Positions 10,869 through 21,707 of a stretch of 64,000 nt of DNA are shown here, piece after piece; position 1 is the stretch's first letter, and each line of letters begins with the position of its first letter. Source of the stretch: Colletotrichum lupini (Eukaryota > Ascomycota > Sordariomycetes > Glomerellales > Glomerellaceae); assembly GCF_023278565.1 (NCBI RefSeq), contig NC_064675.1, positions 5,146,001-5,210,000 of the forward strand, read 5' to 3'. The notes under the pieces were generated by a model, which made no database searches, was not told the DNA's origin, and saw nothing but the letters and a program-made list of their open reading frames with translations. The translations under genes were made by a program, and so were the position numbers.

Positions 10869-13198
10869 ATGATGAGTTCGCGGCCCTTCACCTGCACAGA
10901 GTGTACGCAGACATTTACGAGAAATGTAGGTATCCTTAAACCTCCACTCAATCATGGTGACTAAGACACGTCAAAGGAAAACTTGGAACGACATAAACGC
11001 TCAAGTATGTGTCAGCCTCAAAATTTCAAAGTTGCGAAGCTCACACTTGCCAGGACATGGGAGCGATAGCCGCAGGCCGTTCAAATGCGAAAATTGTAAA
11101 GCCAGGTTCACTAGAAAGGATGTGTGCAAGAGACATGCCGAAAGATGTAGAGGCACGTTCAGCCGTGTGTTGATGGTCGCCGGTATTCAGAACGGAGCGG
11201 AGCAACCGGCACGGGCCTTTGAAGACACTGCTCTTTCACCAGACGACCAGGATGATTCGCCCTTTTCAACTTCTCAGGAAGGCGTTATCGCTGGAGTTGG
11301 AGATGACACCATCTACCCAAATAGCCCACCAGAAGCTGCAGAAGTGCCTGACGCGGATGAGCTTCTAGTGACGGAGTAGGTTATCCAAAGATACGGTCTC
11401 ATTTCACAACTAAATGATTCCTCAGGATTATGACGAGCGGAACAGAAACTTACGTATCAACGTATTTCGAGAATTTCCATCCATCATTCCCACTTGTGCA
11501 TCGACAAAGCCTAGGGAATGAGTTACCCAAGTTATCGAAGCAGATTATCGTTTCAATTGGCATGCTATATGCTTCTAGGAATGTGTCTGAGGAGGAAACG
11601 GCATCTTTGACGCGCAAGAGCCAAACCCTATGGAATAATGGCCATGATGAACTTTGGCGAGTTGTAAGTCTGAACTGCGATATCAAATCAAGCATTGATT
11701 GTTTTAGTACTATGCTCACCTATGCTAGGTTGAGGCGGACTGGAGAGAAATCCGCAGGACATGGGTTATGCAAGCATGGCTCCTGCATATAATCTATGGG
11801 GCCTTCACTGGCAATGCATCTGACTTCGACAAATCAAAAAAGATGTTGCGATGGATTGTAGACGTAAGATGTTCATACTGATAGGTGCTGGCTGATTTCT
11901 CATTAACGTGACCTGAATAGGCCGCCCGAGACCTCGGTCTCCTCCGTCAAAACGTTTTCCAGTCAACATCCAGGTTCAGAGACTCGGAAGAACAGACATT
12001 ACACGATCACTGGATTTCATACGTTGAGTCGGAGTCCATGAAGCTATCCATGTACACTCTGCTGTTTCTCGACTTTCATATTTTCTCCCCTTGCAACATT
12101 CGCCCGCTTACCAGTCCCACCGAGCTCGATTGGGAGCTGCCCCTTGCTTCATCATTATGGGAAGCGGACACATCGTTAGCATGGGCTCAACGGCTCGGAG
12201 ACGAACCCCGAACCGTCGGACTGACCCGGTCTCACGACACGCCTGGCATGACTTGCCCAACAACAAAATCACTAAACCTTGCCATGCAATCATTAATGAC
12301 GGACACACCGAGTCCGCAACTTTTAGCGGCGCTACGTGCTTCGCCGATGGCAACACTCTTCGTTCTCACCAGTCTCGATTCACTCGTCAGGGATTTTACC
12401 CGGTGCTACTATCAACTCCCACCGGCTTTGGCCGACCCAAACGCGTACCACATTCTCACTCAATCTCAAAACCGACAGGTCAGTGCAGCTTTACGATACG
12501 TCTCTGAGATCATCACAACGCAAACCGCAGCGGCAGATAGCTCGAACTGGCACATCTTGAACTTTGCTGAGCGTATCGCGCTATCTGTTAAGCTTGCGCT
12601 CTGCAAACCCGATGATCTTCTGATTGGTGGTATCGTGGAGAATAGCGTCGTTGCTGGCCTCACCACCGCGACACATCTCACCATGGGACTTCAAGTTGGA
12701 GCTCGCAGATCGTTGCAAAACCTCCTCAGATACAACTCCGGCGATGACGGGATGTTGATCTTCCTTGATGACCTGATGGACGTCCTGTCAAGTGTGACAA
12801 GCATCGAGAGGCAAGATCCGTTGCGAGAAGCGCCGTGGGCGACGGTGGCTACATACAAGATCCTCCTGGCAATATGGAGATTACTGCGATGGGCAACAGG
12901 AGAGATGCGACGGAAGTCAGGGACCCAGCCGACCGTCCGCACTCGGTTTGAGGCCTCCACCATTGTCTTCAATTCCATCCTTGAAGTCTTGCAGCGACAA
13001 GAGGACATCGATGGCCAAACTCGGCGCCTCTCGGTTCGGGAGTCTACCGCATTAGGCATGGCGTCGGAGGCGAGCGAGGTACGCTTCATGGAAACTGTAT
13101 TGCAGTTCTGGAATGGGAGACCTGTTTGGGCAATGGGGTCCTTCATGACAACGGTGCTCGAGGAGGTCATCTCGGCTGGTGGTATGGCTTATGAGTAA
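10869..13198 (+). CDS. C2H2 zinc-finger and fungal_trans transcription factor, cluster regulator
   Basis: Five exons: 10869-10925, 11032-11375, 11426-11663, 11729-11863 and 11921-13198, giving 683 residues. The N-terminus carries two zinc fingers. The first (PFTCTEC..., split by intron 1) ends in an HLPGH pair. The second, KCENCKARFTRKDVCKRH, ends in ERC and so is C2HC. An acidic linker follows (residues about 60-135). Then comes a fungal-specific transcription factor region beginning at YFENFHPSFPLVHR and continuing with the W-V-Q-A-W and IIYGAFTGNAS block typical of PF04082. This architecture is shared with Adr1-like activators. It is nuclear, DNA-binding, and the first gene of the cluster with the three enzymes/transporter downstream. 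The first finger has 11 rather than 12 residues between its Cys and His pairs, so the exon 1-2 border may be off by a codon. Confidence 0.86.
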
Positions 13199-13252
13199 GG
13201 GTGTGCGGACTAGCGCGCGGCGAGTAGGCCGCTGCCCCGGACTAGGGTTGCT

Positions 13253-13264
13253 GCGGAGCTCCGC
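13253..13264. promoter_or_regulatory. Cluster palindrome GCGGAGCTCCGC, upstream of the dehydrogenase
   Basis: A perfect 12-bp palindrome lies about 190 bp before the dehydrogenase ATG (13453). Its 10-bp core CGGAGCTCCG recurs upstream of the MFS gene (15125-15134) and the BVMO gene (20400-20409). It consists of two inverted GGAG half-sites. Confidence 0.6.
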
Positions 13265-13452
13265 CGCAGCCACCACTTATCTCGAACTGTATATCTACAC
13301 TTTCAAGAGGCACTTGAATTGTCACCTGGAGTAGTCTGTGACATCCCGAATTTCCCGAGTGGTTTCAATCTTCCAAAGGGGCTTACCACCGGCTATATCC
13401 TACACAAAGTCAACGTTGATTGTGTCCCCGTCAAACAGACGCCAAGAAAATC

Positions 13453-14616
13453 ATGGCTGCACAGGATAATTTTGGATGGGTATACTTCCCCTACTATAGT
13501 TATTATTCCCTTGTTCACTCACACGTAACTCTAGTTTGGTCTGGGGTCCATGGGAATTGGCATGGCACTGAATCTGCAGAAACACCTCGCATCGAATGGT
13601 CTACCGCCTCTTCGGTACAGCAACCGAACGCTTTCGCGAGGTGAATCTCTGCGGGAAGCCGGGGGACTTCCTGAACGAGACTTCGAGACTTTGGTCCTCA
13701 AGTCATCCGTCATATTCACAATGGTAGTTTCTAATCGTGCTTGTAATTTCGTGGCATTTCCGCAATTGCTTATTGACCATCACAGATCTCAAACGATGAG
13801 GTCCTGGACAGTCTTGTATCGAAGGCTCTCGACACTTGGAGCAGCGCCATACTCGAAGGCAAAATATGGGTTGATACATCAACAGTCCATCCAGATACTG
13901 CAGCGAGGTGCTCCGAACGTCTTGCTAAAGTGGGCGCTACATTCGTTGCGTCCCCTGTCTTTGGAGCTAGCCCTATGGCGGCCGCTGGTCAGCTCATCTT
14001 TGCCATGGCCGGCCCCCCCACTGCTATCGAAAAGCTGAGGCCGTTTGTGGTTGATGTCATTGGAAGAAGCATAATAGATATGGGCGAAGATGTCCGTAAA
14101 TCAAGCTTGCTCAAGATATCAGGGTGAGCATTGCGTTTTATTATTGGCCATTGTTGGACCAAATCGGTCCGAGATTGGAATTTGTCCACAATACTAATCA
14201 CATCTTTCTGGAACAGAAACATCTTTGTCATTGGCTTCCAGGAGTTGACCGCCGAAGCGCAAGTCTTTGCCGAGAAAACCGGGCTCGGTACCCGCCAGAT
14301 AGAACACTTCATCAGGGACATGTACGGCCCCGTTATCGAGAGCTACTCGAAGCGCATGACAACGGGCGCATACGCGCCACCCTTGGGGACACCCCCTGGC
14401 TTCGCAGTGTCCCTGGCGGCCAAGGATGCCGGACACGCGGTGAGGATCGCCGAGGAGCATGGTACAAGAATACCGACTATCGAAACAGCGTTGTCCCGTA
14501 TGGAGGCCGCTAGGAAGTATGCAGGAGAATCATTGGATAGCTCGTCAATCTATGGTGCAGCTCGGCTCGAAGCCTCATTGCCTTTTTGGAACGAGAATAG
14601 CAGACAGTCTAATTAG
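13453..14616 (+). CDS. NAD(P)-dependent beta-hydroxyacid dehydrogenase (HIBADH family)
   Basis: Four exons: 13453-13479, 13535-13723, 13786-14123 and 14217-14616, giving 317 residues. After a nine-residue first exon, the Rossmann motif GLGSMG sits at residues 11-16. The second strand reads RYSNRT, whose basic and hydroxyl residues suggest NADP(H) rather than NAD. The substrate motif DTSTVHP and the PVFGASPMAAAGQL block match the family. The catalytic lysine is the K of LLKISGN, followed by the QELTAEAQ helix. The family reduces or oxidises 3-hydroxyacids such as 3-hydroxyisobutyrate, tartronate semialdehyde or succinic semialdehyde; some relatives are imine reductases. Its substrate cannot be read from sequence. 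Its upstream palindrome and position tie it to the neighbouring regulator, transporter and monooxygenase. Confidence 0.88.
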
Positions 14617-14916
14617 AATGAATTTCTCTTTGAAGTCAGTCACTTGGACCGTTCTTCAGACGGAAATTTTGTCAAAATAGTGCACGAAGGCAAGAAATCA
14701 TTCCTGCTGTCATGATTGACGATTCACTGCCCCTTATACCTCTACAAAGTTCAATATTGAACAACCAGATATCACGGATGGCCCAAACCTTTGCGAGTAA
14801 CACCAGACAGTGTACTGGTATAGGGATTTGCGTCACTCCAAATTACATGACTAGGTGTACATATCCCACAAAGCCAGCTAACCATGACCTACTGACCCGG
14901 ATCCGGGGAGAGGGAA

Positions 14917-14926
14917 CGGGGCTCCG
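14917..14926. promoter_or_regulatory. One-mismatch copy of the cluster palindrome
   Basis: CGGGGCTCCG differs at one position from CGGAGCTCCG and lies about 200 bp before the exact copy upstream of the MFS gene. Confidence 0.35.
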
Positions 14927-15124
14927 CTGATCCATCCAGCTGGATACTAGCTCCATAGACAACTGTCATGTTATCTAGCGCCATGTGTTAGAGTGTGTGT
15001 CAAGGAGCGAGGAAAGACTCGGAGATAACGGCAACGGCACTCAGCCGGGATATGGATGTCTCCCGTCGTACCCCAAGATTGCGGAGCTCGCTGCGTCGAC
15101 CGGGCCAACCTCAAAATGCGGGGG

Positions 15125-15134
15125 CGGAGCTCCG
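15125..15134. promoter_or_regulatory. Cluster palindrome CGGAGCTCCG upstream of the MFS gene
   Basis: An exact copy of the 10-bp palindrome lies about 480 bp before the ATG at 15617. A partial copy sits 43 bp to its left. Confidence 0.6.
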
Positions 15135-15356
15135 TTGGCGTGCATGAGACGACGGTGGATCCAAGATAGCAGCATGACCGAGCTTGATGTGAAAATCCCC
15201 TATCTCAGCGATAACCAGCCCAAGCCACGCTCAAGTCGAGCGTAGCTGGGGTTGCTACTACCACAAAGGCCACCCCATGCCAATCGCTCCTAGATCAGCC
15301 TCAATGAAGATGAGAAAGAGAGGACTTACTGTTGCTATTGCTCAGCACAGGACACC

Positions 15357-15362
15357 TATAAA
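15357..15362 (+). promoter_or_regulatory. TATA box of the MFS gene
   Basis: TATAAA lies 255 bp before the ATG at 15617 and is followed by a CT-rich stretch. This implies a leader of about 200 nt. Confidence 0.4.
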
Positions 15363-15616
15363 CCCCGAGCTTTCCCAACCAGCCCCTTGAGACCTCCTGG
15401 CATCTGCTTTAAGATACTCCCAACCTGATCAGGCCAACCTCGACAAAACTTTTGGCTCTTCGACTTTGAGGTAGACCTCTACTTGGGCCTTCCCTCTCTT
15501 TCACTCTCACATATCAAGAGGAAATCCTGTGTCGTGAGGGTCTTCGACCAGCGCATCTCCAGCCACCCACTACAGAGACCGTTCATCAGTACCTCACTCG
15601 GTCAAAGTTCCCAATA

Positions 15617-17214
15617 ATGTCTTCTGAAATCAACAAGAAGACAGCACAGCCAGACGGTGGCGATGTCATCCGAACCCATACCGACTTCGAGGACGGCAGC
15701 ATGGAGAAGCTCAAGCATGGCGAAGTTGATCCGGCCCTGGCATTTGCCAATGGAGAAGAAGTCACCTTCACCCCTGAAGAGGAACGAAAAGTCCTATGGA
15801 AGATTGACAGAGCCATCTTGCCCCTTCTGATGTGGATTTACGCTCTTCAATTCGCTGACAAGACGTCCCTAAACTATGCCTCGTTGATGGGCATTCGTGA
15901 GGATACGGGCCTCAACCCCAAAAGTCAGGAGTACAGCTGGGCTTCTTCCATCTTCTACGCTGGCTACCTCCTCTGGGAGTGAGTTTCATTATCATCTCAG
16001 AACCAAAGACTATTTTGCTGATTACTTCAAGGTTCCCTACGACATATCTCCTTCGACGCCTGCCTCTCGGAAAGTACACATCGGCCAACATCATCCTTTG
16101 GGGTGTTGTCCTAGTCTGCCACGTCTTCGCTTTCAACTACGCCGGCCTCCTCTCGGTCCGCTTCTTCCTCGGCGCCCTCGAGGCCACCGTGACACCAGCT
16201 TTCGTCATCTTGACCTCAGCGTGGTATAAGCAGAACGAGCAGGCAAAGCGCATGGGTTACTGGCTCAGCTGCAATGGTGTTGCCCTGTTGACCCTTGGTC
16301 CCATCGCCTACGGCCTTTCTGGTGCCCATAACACAGTCCTGGCAACTTGGAAGGTTCTGTACCTGGTCCTTGGCTTGCCTACCGTCATCACTGGCGTCTA
16401 CTGTTGGTGGTTCATGCCCGACAACCAAACCAATGCCAAGTTCCTCAACCACCGAGAGAAGACAATTGCTATCGAGCGCATCCGTGGAAACTTCCAGGGT
16501 ATCGGAAGTCGCAAGTGGAAGTGGGATCAGTTTTACGAGGCTTTCAAGGACCCCCGAACCTACCTCTACGTTCTCTTCTCGCTGCTCATGAACATCCCCA
16601 ACGGAGGTATCACTGCCTTTGGATCCATCATTATCAACTCTTTTGGCTTCAACTCCCGCCTGTCCCTCCTTCTCAACATGCCCACAGGCGTTGTTGATAT
16701 TACCTGCAAGCTCCTCTTCACGTACCTCTCGGACAAATTCATGGATCGATCCCTCTTCGCCTTCATCGCCATCCTCATCCCGATGATTGGCGGCATCATG
16801 ATGATCGTCATCCCCCTCTCAGCTCAAGGTGCCTTGCTCGTCGGCTACTACCTCATCGGAGCCGCGGGCTCATCGTGGTGCCTCGTCATGGTCATGATCT
16901 CAAACAACAATCTCGGCTACACGAAGAAGGTCACTGTCAACGGACTCCAGATCCTCGCTTACGGAGCTGGTAACTGGATCGGCCCGCAGACTTTCCGTTC
17001 CAACGAAGCGCCCAACTATCACAACGGCAAGCTCATGGTCGCCATCATGTATGGCCTTGCCGCCTGCACCATCGTTGCTATTCGGCTTGTCAACATCTGG
17101 GAAAACAAGCGGCGGGATAAGAAGGCGGCGGAGGAGCCGGAGGTCATCGCATCAGGAACTGAGTTTTTGGATTTGACGGATTTCGAGCAGCCTGCCTTCC
17201 GATATGTTCTTTAG
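15617..17214 (+). CDS. MFS transporter, anion:cation symporter (allantoate permease) family
   Basis: Two exons, 15617-15978 and 16032-17214, joined across a 53-nt intron with a GTGAGT donor, give 514 residues. A hydrophilic N-terminus of about 70 residues precedes roughly twelve hydrophobic segments. Family blocks include YALQFADKTSLNYAS in the first membrane segment, the WE-FPTTYLLRRLPLGKY block around the splice site, and the RFFLGALEATVTPAF segment before the signature loop. This is the Dal5/Tna1-like ACS family, which moves organic anions such as allantoate, nicotinate, pantothenate or related acids with protons across the plasma membrane. It is a full-length copy. Lying between the dehydrogenase and the monooxygenase and sharing their upstream palindrome, it probably imports the cluster's substrate or exports its product. 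Confidence 0.9.
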
Positions 17215-18008
17215 GAGTGTCAAGTACTCTTGTTTGAGAGCACCATAGAGGGATGCACTGGCTCACTTTTATCATTGAGATACTTGCCGGCTTGAGGTTG
17301 TAATGTTCTAGAATATTGAGATTGAAAAGGTAAATGCAGACATGTCTTTTCCATCTCCAGGAATTATTACAGAATGGACATGCATCACCAGCCGGCCACC
17401 CCGTATCCTTATGACACCAGACATTACATCTCTCGTGTATGCTTGAGCCAAATAACTGCGTGATACCAACTCAATCCTGTCAGCTTTGACTCCGCAAGCT
17501 GCCAGTCAGTCTTGATACCGTACATCGTAGGGAAGCATGTGATATGGTTCGTTATTAGACTGAGCCTGGAATAATTGCATTACACACTTTTTATCGACTT
17601 TTGAAAACAGCAGATACATTCATCAAGCGCTCGATGGGGTCAAAAAACACGTTCTTGGTTGTTTTCCAAACCTTTATATAGGCTCCTTATATGAAGTTTT
17701 GTTCAGGGATGTCAGAAAGAGGAGGCTTGGAAAACTTAGGCTTCATTACGACGCCTCGTAAGTCTACGCATATTTGTGTTGAAGCCATCTCGCACTCAAC
17801 GGGACAAAGAGACCGCCGGTTTGCAAGCAATTGCTCTGGGTCACAATCGCAACAGGAATAGAATTATCAGAACAATTGCTTGCAAAACAGTCACTACGAA
17901 TTAGCCGAATCACTGATCTTTGACCTGCAGGCAACATAACAAACCTGTTGGAAAGGATTGTGCGTTAAATTATTTCAATTACTCAAACACGGTGTTTATA
18001 TCCACATT
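17215..18008. other. Convergent intergenic region with a long inverted repeat
   Basis: This is the tail-to-tail region between the MFS (+) and BVMO (-) genes. No gene is visible. It contains an 18-bp inverted repeat at 17820-17886, described separately. Confidence 0.6.
17820..17886. repeat. Inverted repeat, 18-bp arms and 31-bp loop
   Basis: The left arm 17820-17837 begins TTTGCAAGCAATTG and pairs with the right arm 17869-17886; 17 of 18 positions are complementary. The hairpin lies between the ends of two converging genes. It could be a transcript-end structure, a protein-binding site or a tiny TIR remnant. No flanking duplication is obvious. Confidence 0.75.
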
Positions 18009-20094
18009 CTATTTGTTCATGAGAAACTCCTCAAAATCCTCGTCAGGCAGCGCAGGCTGCTCATCAACGCCATCAATCAGTCCAAGGTACCAGGTCAAAT
18101 CTCGGCCATCCTGCTCGCGTTGCGCAAAGCCGTTGCCCCAGTATCCGAACCGATTGCTCGTCGTATACTTGAGATCGTAGTCCTCCCAGCGCGGTGTGGC
18201 AATTGTCTCGAAGAACTGGATACGCGAGCCTGGCCACATCATGGGCTCCTTGTCCACAGTGCCGCTCTTGAACCAGGATCGGCATGGTGAGGTCCATGCC
18301 GTACGCGGCAGAAACTTGCGCCGGTGCTCGGCAAAGTCGTTGACGGCCTCCTGCTTTGGGCAGAAGGAGGATATCTCTTCCTCTGACATCTTGTGGAGCA
18401 TTTGCATCACGTATCTCGCCACCGTTTCGGTGATGGGGAGGAAACTTCCGTGGCCGTAGGGACCGTAAGGACCGTTGAAGACTTTGATGCAGATGTTAGC
18501 CCCAGTTCTCGCATTAGACTCAAGAGGAGGGTGGTTGACTGACTGATGTAGTTCGGCATGTTAGCAACTGTCATGGAGAGGTAGGTGTTTGGTGTATCCC
18601 GCCAGTACTCGCTGAGACTAACGCCATCGCGGCCTATCGTAGGGTAGTGCGGCCTCCAGCTAACGTCGAAGCCCGTAGCGCAAACAATAATGTCGAACTC
18701 GTGTTCCACTCCATCTGCAGTCTTCATTCCGTTGGGTGTGATTTCCTGGATACTTGAAGAGACGACGTTCACGTTGTCTTCGCAGAGCGCCTCGAGGTAT
18801 CCGTTTCCAGGAGTTGGCCTCCTACAGCCGACGGCGAAGTCTTTCGGGATGATGAGGTCTTGGAGATCCGGCCTGCTGGCGAGCTTGCTGCGCATATCTT
18901 CGGCCGCGAACTTATGACTTGTCAATCAAAGATCTGGGGAGATGAAACTGGAATAGAACCTACCGCTTTGGCATCGGCCTGTTCCTTTGAGCCATTGAGA
19001 ATGAAGCGGAAGCGGGAGTTCAACTCGGACTCAATCTTCTTCCTGTATGCGAGGTATTTCTTGGGGTCTTTTCGAAGGATCTCGTGTTGTTCTTCGCTGT
19101 CTGCATTTACATGCGTCAGAAGATTGTCAAGAGTTCTGGGTTGTGATCTGACGACTTACACTCGAAGTTGCTGCCCTTCTTTCCAGCAAAGCGCTGACCG
19201 AAACCGCCGACGACCCAGGAAGAACTTCTGATGAAACAACTTAGACTACCGACGACTTCAGACTTGTTAGATTGATTTCTTGTGGAAATAGGGGCAAGGA
19301 CTGTTAAAAGACATACTCGGCTGGATATTGGGAACGATTTGAACTGCAGAAGAACCAGAGCCAATCACGCCAACCTTCTTGCCCGTAAGATCGATGCTAT
19401 TATCCCAGTTGGCGCTGTGCATCATCTTGCCTTTGAAAGTTTCTCTGCCCTTGATGGCGGGCCATTTCCACTTGCTGCAGATTCCGCGTTAGCGGTAGAC
19501 ATACAACAATCAGGGAAGAATGCCACGTACTTGAGCACGCCGCTGGCGTTGACAAAGATATCGGCTGAGTCTTCGATCGTGGTGCCGTCTGCCTTTTGGA
19601 TCTGGATGCTCCACTTCTGTTTCCCCTCGTTCCAGAACGCTCCCGTCACGGTGTGGTTGAGGCGGATGTACTTGTTGAGATCATACTTCTCTGCGATGTC
19701 CTTAAAATACTGCAGGATCTCCGGAGCACTCGAGTAGCTTTACCAAAAACAATGTCAGTATCCGCACGCGAACGCCCGAGACGTAATGAGACGCTCAAAC
19801 TCACAATTTCGTCCACTCTGGGGACGGCGCCCATGAGAACTGGTAGTTGACAGAGGGGATGTCGCATCCGCAGCCTGGATAGCGGTTCTCATACCAGGTG
19901 CCGCCGATGGAAGGGTTCTTTTCGTAGCAGACGAGGTCCAGGTCGAGGGTCTTGCAGGTATCGATTTCATGGGCTAAGTTGAGAGCGCTGGCGCCGCCGC
20001 CGAGACATACGATGCGGAGCTTTCTTCCGCTTCGGCTTGGCTTCTCCAAGATTTGGTACTCGGCTTGGGCCGGGGGTGCGGGGAGAGAACCCAT
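18009..20094 (-). CDS. Type I Baeyer-Villiger monooxygenase (FAD, NADPH)
   Basis: Seven exons on the minus strand: 20094-19805, 19737-19531, 19474-19317, 19255-19160, 19100-18964, 18910-18544 and 18481-18009, giving 575 residues with frame kept throughout. The FAD Rossmann motif GGGASA is at residues 32-37 and the NADPH Rossmann motif GSGSSA at 204-209. Between them lies the class fingerprint [12 protein letters not shown] at 179-190, matching FXGXXXHXXXW(P/D). The enzyme inserts one oxygen next to a ketone, giving an ester or lactone. The ATG chosen gives the usual short N-terminus; an upstream in-frame ATG at 20235 would add 47 unconserved residues. It is the last gene of the four-gene cluster and has the cluster palindrome about 300 bp upstream. 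Confidence 0.92.
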
Positions 20095-21317
20095 GCTTGC
20101 GGTGAGTTCGGAGGGTAAAGAACGGGAGACAGGGGGCAGTAAAGTTGGGGTAATAATAAGAGATCTGCGTGCTTTACTTGTGATCAAGTCTGAGTGAGCA
20201 GAAGTCGAGTTCCAACGATGTCGGGGAGCTGTCAAGGCCGAGTGATGGGGACTAGACTATGGGTGTCTTGGATCGCCAATGCCTCTGAGCTTGAGTTTTG
20301 TGACATTGAATATGGAAATTACGCTCTTATATGACATCTCCAAGTTTCCACGCGCACACAGTAACCCGTTAAGCTCACGCGTATTATCATGCCTCCAAGC
20401 GGAGCTCCGCTCCTGCATAGCGCCATCCTAAACCATCATCCCCACACCTTGCAATCGCGCTCAGCTTCACTACACCAACCCGCGGCCTTCACTCCGCCGC
20501 CGCCTCCGCCTCCGCCTCCGCTGATATCCCTCGTCCCTTAAGCCCCCTCTCCCCTTTCCCCGTCTCAGTCTAAGTTAGTCGCGCTTGTGGTCAGCAGTCG
20601 CTTTTTAGTTACGCGGGGTTATCAAAATCTACTCGAATACCAGAGACGGATAAAGATAGCAGGATAAGGGTAGCGTGGTGAACCCGAAGGACCCCTGGCC
20701 AAAGATAGTTTAGCTTAAGAAAGCCTGTCAAGGATATCGGGGAAATAGATTGTGGATCACCATCTGCTGCCGAACCAACGTCTCGTTCATCTCGCTGACC
20801 CTCCTCAAGTCGAGGCAAATGCCAACGAACAACGGAAAAAGTTTGTTTTGCTCCATCTGCCGAGATGAGGCGAGGGATGCCCCGCGGGCTGCGGACTTTG
20901 GACTCTGTCCGAAAATGCAAGTTCTTGATGCCCAGCACGTTCAATGTTCACAAACTCCCTTCGAAAGCAATCATGCAGGGATACCTGAGCTATGAAAAAC
21001 CAATGCGGTCTGCCAAGATCTTTTAGCCAGATTTGCATTCCGAAACCATAGCCTCGATGAGATGAACTTATCGCCAGCGGAAGACGTCACTTACATCGAT
21101 CAGTTCACTAATAATGAGTTCATTGGAACAATTTATTCTTTAGTTTCTCGTCACATTCATTAAATCCCCCCCTGAAAGCTGGTCTGTTCATCTGGTTATC
21201 CCCGCAAGATCGTGCACATTAACGACTCCCTTGAACCGAACCACCAACCAGCCCTTCATCCCTGAACCCGTCTCGTGACGATCTCATCAAATTCCCACAA
21301 CTCTATCCGTAGAGACT
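20095..21317. other. BVMO promoter region and intergenic sequence
   Basis: No gene is supported. It contains the palindrome at 20399-20410 and a CCT/CCG-rich low-complexity tract near 20496-20521. The right part is the 3' flank of the 14-cysteine secreted protein gene. Confidence 0.5.
20399..20410. promoter_or_regulatory. Cluster palindrome GCGGAGCTCCGC upstream of the BVMO gene
   Basis: The same 12-bp perfect palindrome as at 13253-13264 lies about 305 bp before the BVMO ATG (20094, minus strand). Confidence 0.6.
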
Positions 21318-21707
21318 TCAGACAGCGCCCGCCGGCAAGAACGACATGTCAAACTGGAAAGGGCACTTGACAGCGGTGCAGATACAGCCGCTACCCTTGG
21401 GGATCGCCTTGCAGCGCATGGCGGGCGTCTTGGGGTCACAGCAGCAGCACTGCTCCTGGGTGGCCGGGTCGAGCGGGCACGCGATGAGCGGCACGGCGCA
21501 GATGCTCTTCTTGGCGACCTTGCAGACGTAGTTTCCGGCGCCGCGGTCCTCGAGGTCGCAGGAGCAGCAGTTGGCCTTGGGCTCGGGGAACGGGATCGCT
21601 TCGCGAGGGGTGATGAGGTCACCGGAGGCGACGCCGGCTGGGGAGGCGTGGACGAGGCTGAGGGTGCCAGCGAGGGCGAGGAGGAGGGTGTTGATGGAGA
21701 ATTGCAT
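21318..21707 (-). CDS. Small secreted 14-cysteine protein, candidate effector
   Basis: A single exon of 129 residues. The first 21 residues form a typical signal peptide ending in VHA-S. The mature part has 14 cysteines, including a CCSC cluster near residue 48, a four-cysteine run QCCCCD near 88, and a CIC pair near the end. Lysine and proline are common between them. An even count suggests seven disulfides, or metal binding through the clustered thiols. I do not recognise a named family. Its size, secretion signal and cysteine density are those of fungal candidate effectors, and it lies only about 650 bp from a RIP-mutated transposon. A TATA box lies about 145 bp upstream. Confidence 0.85.
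   Translation of the reverse strand: MQFSINTLLLALAGTLSLVHASPAGVASGDLITPREAIPFPEPKANCCSCDLEDRGAGNYVCKVAKKSICAVPLIACPLDPATQEQCCCCDPKTPAMRCKAIPKGSGCICTAVKCPFQFDMSFLPAGAV

Larger units (their letters stand above)
14617..15616. other. Intergenic promoter region of the MFS gene with three palindrome-type sites
   Basis: No gene is supported. It holds an exact CGGAGCTCCG (15125-15134), a one-mismatch copy CGGGGCTCCG (14917-14926), an incomplete copy CGGAGCTC (15082-15089), and a TATAAA at 15357-15362. The stretch before the ATG is CT-rich, as in many fungal leaders. Confidence 0.55.
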
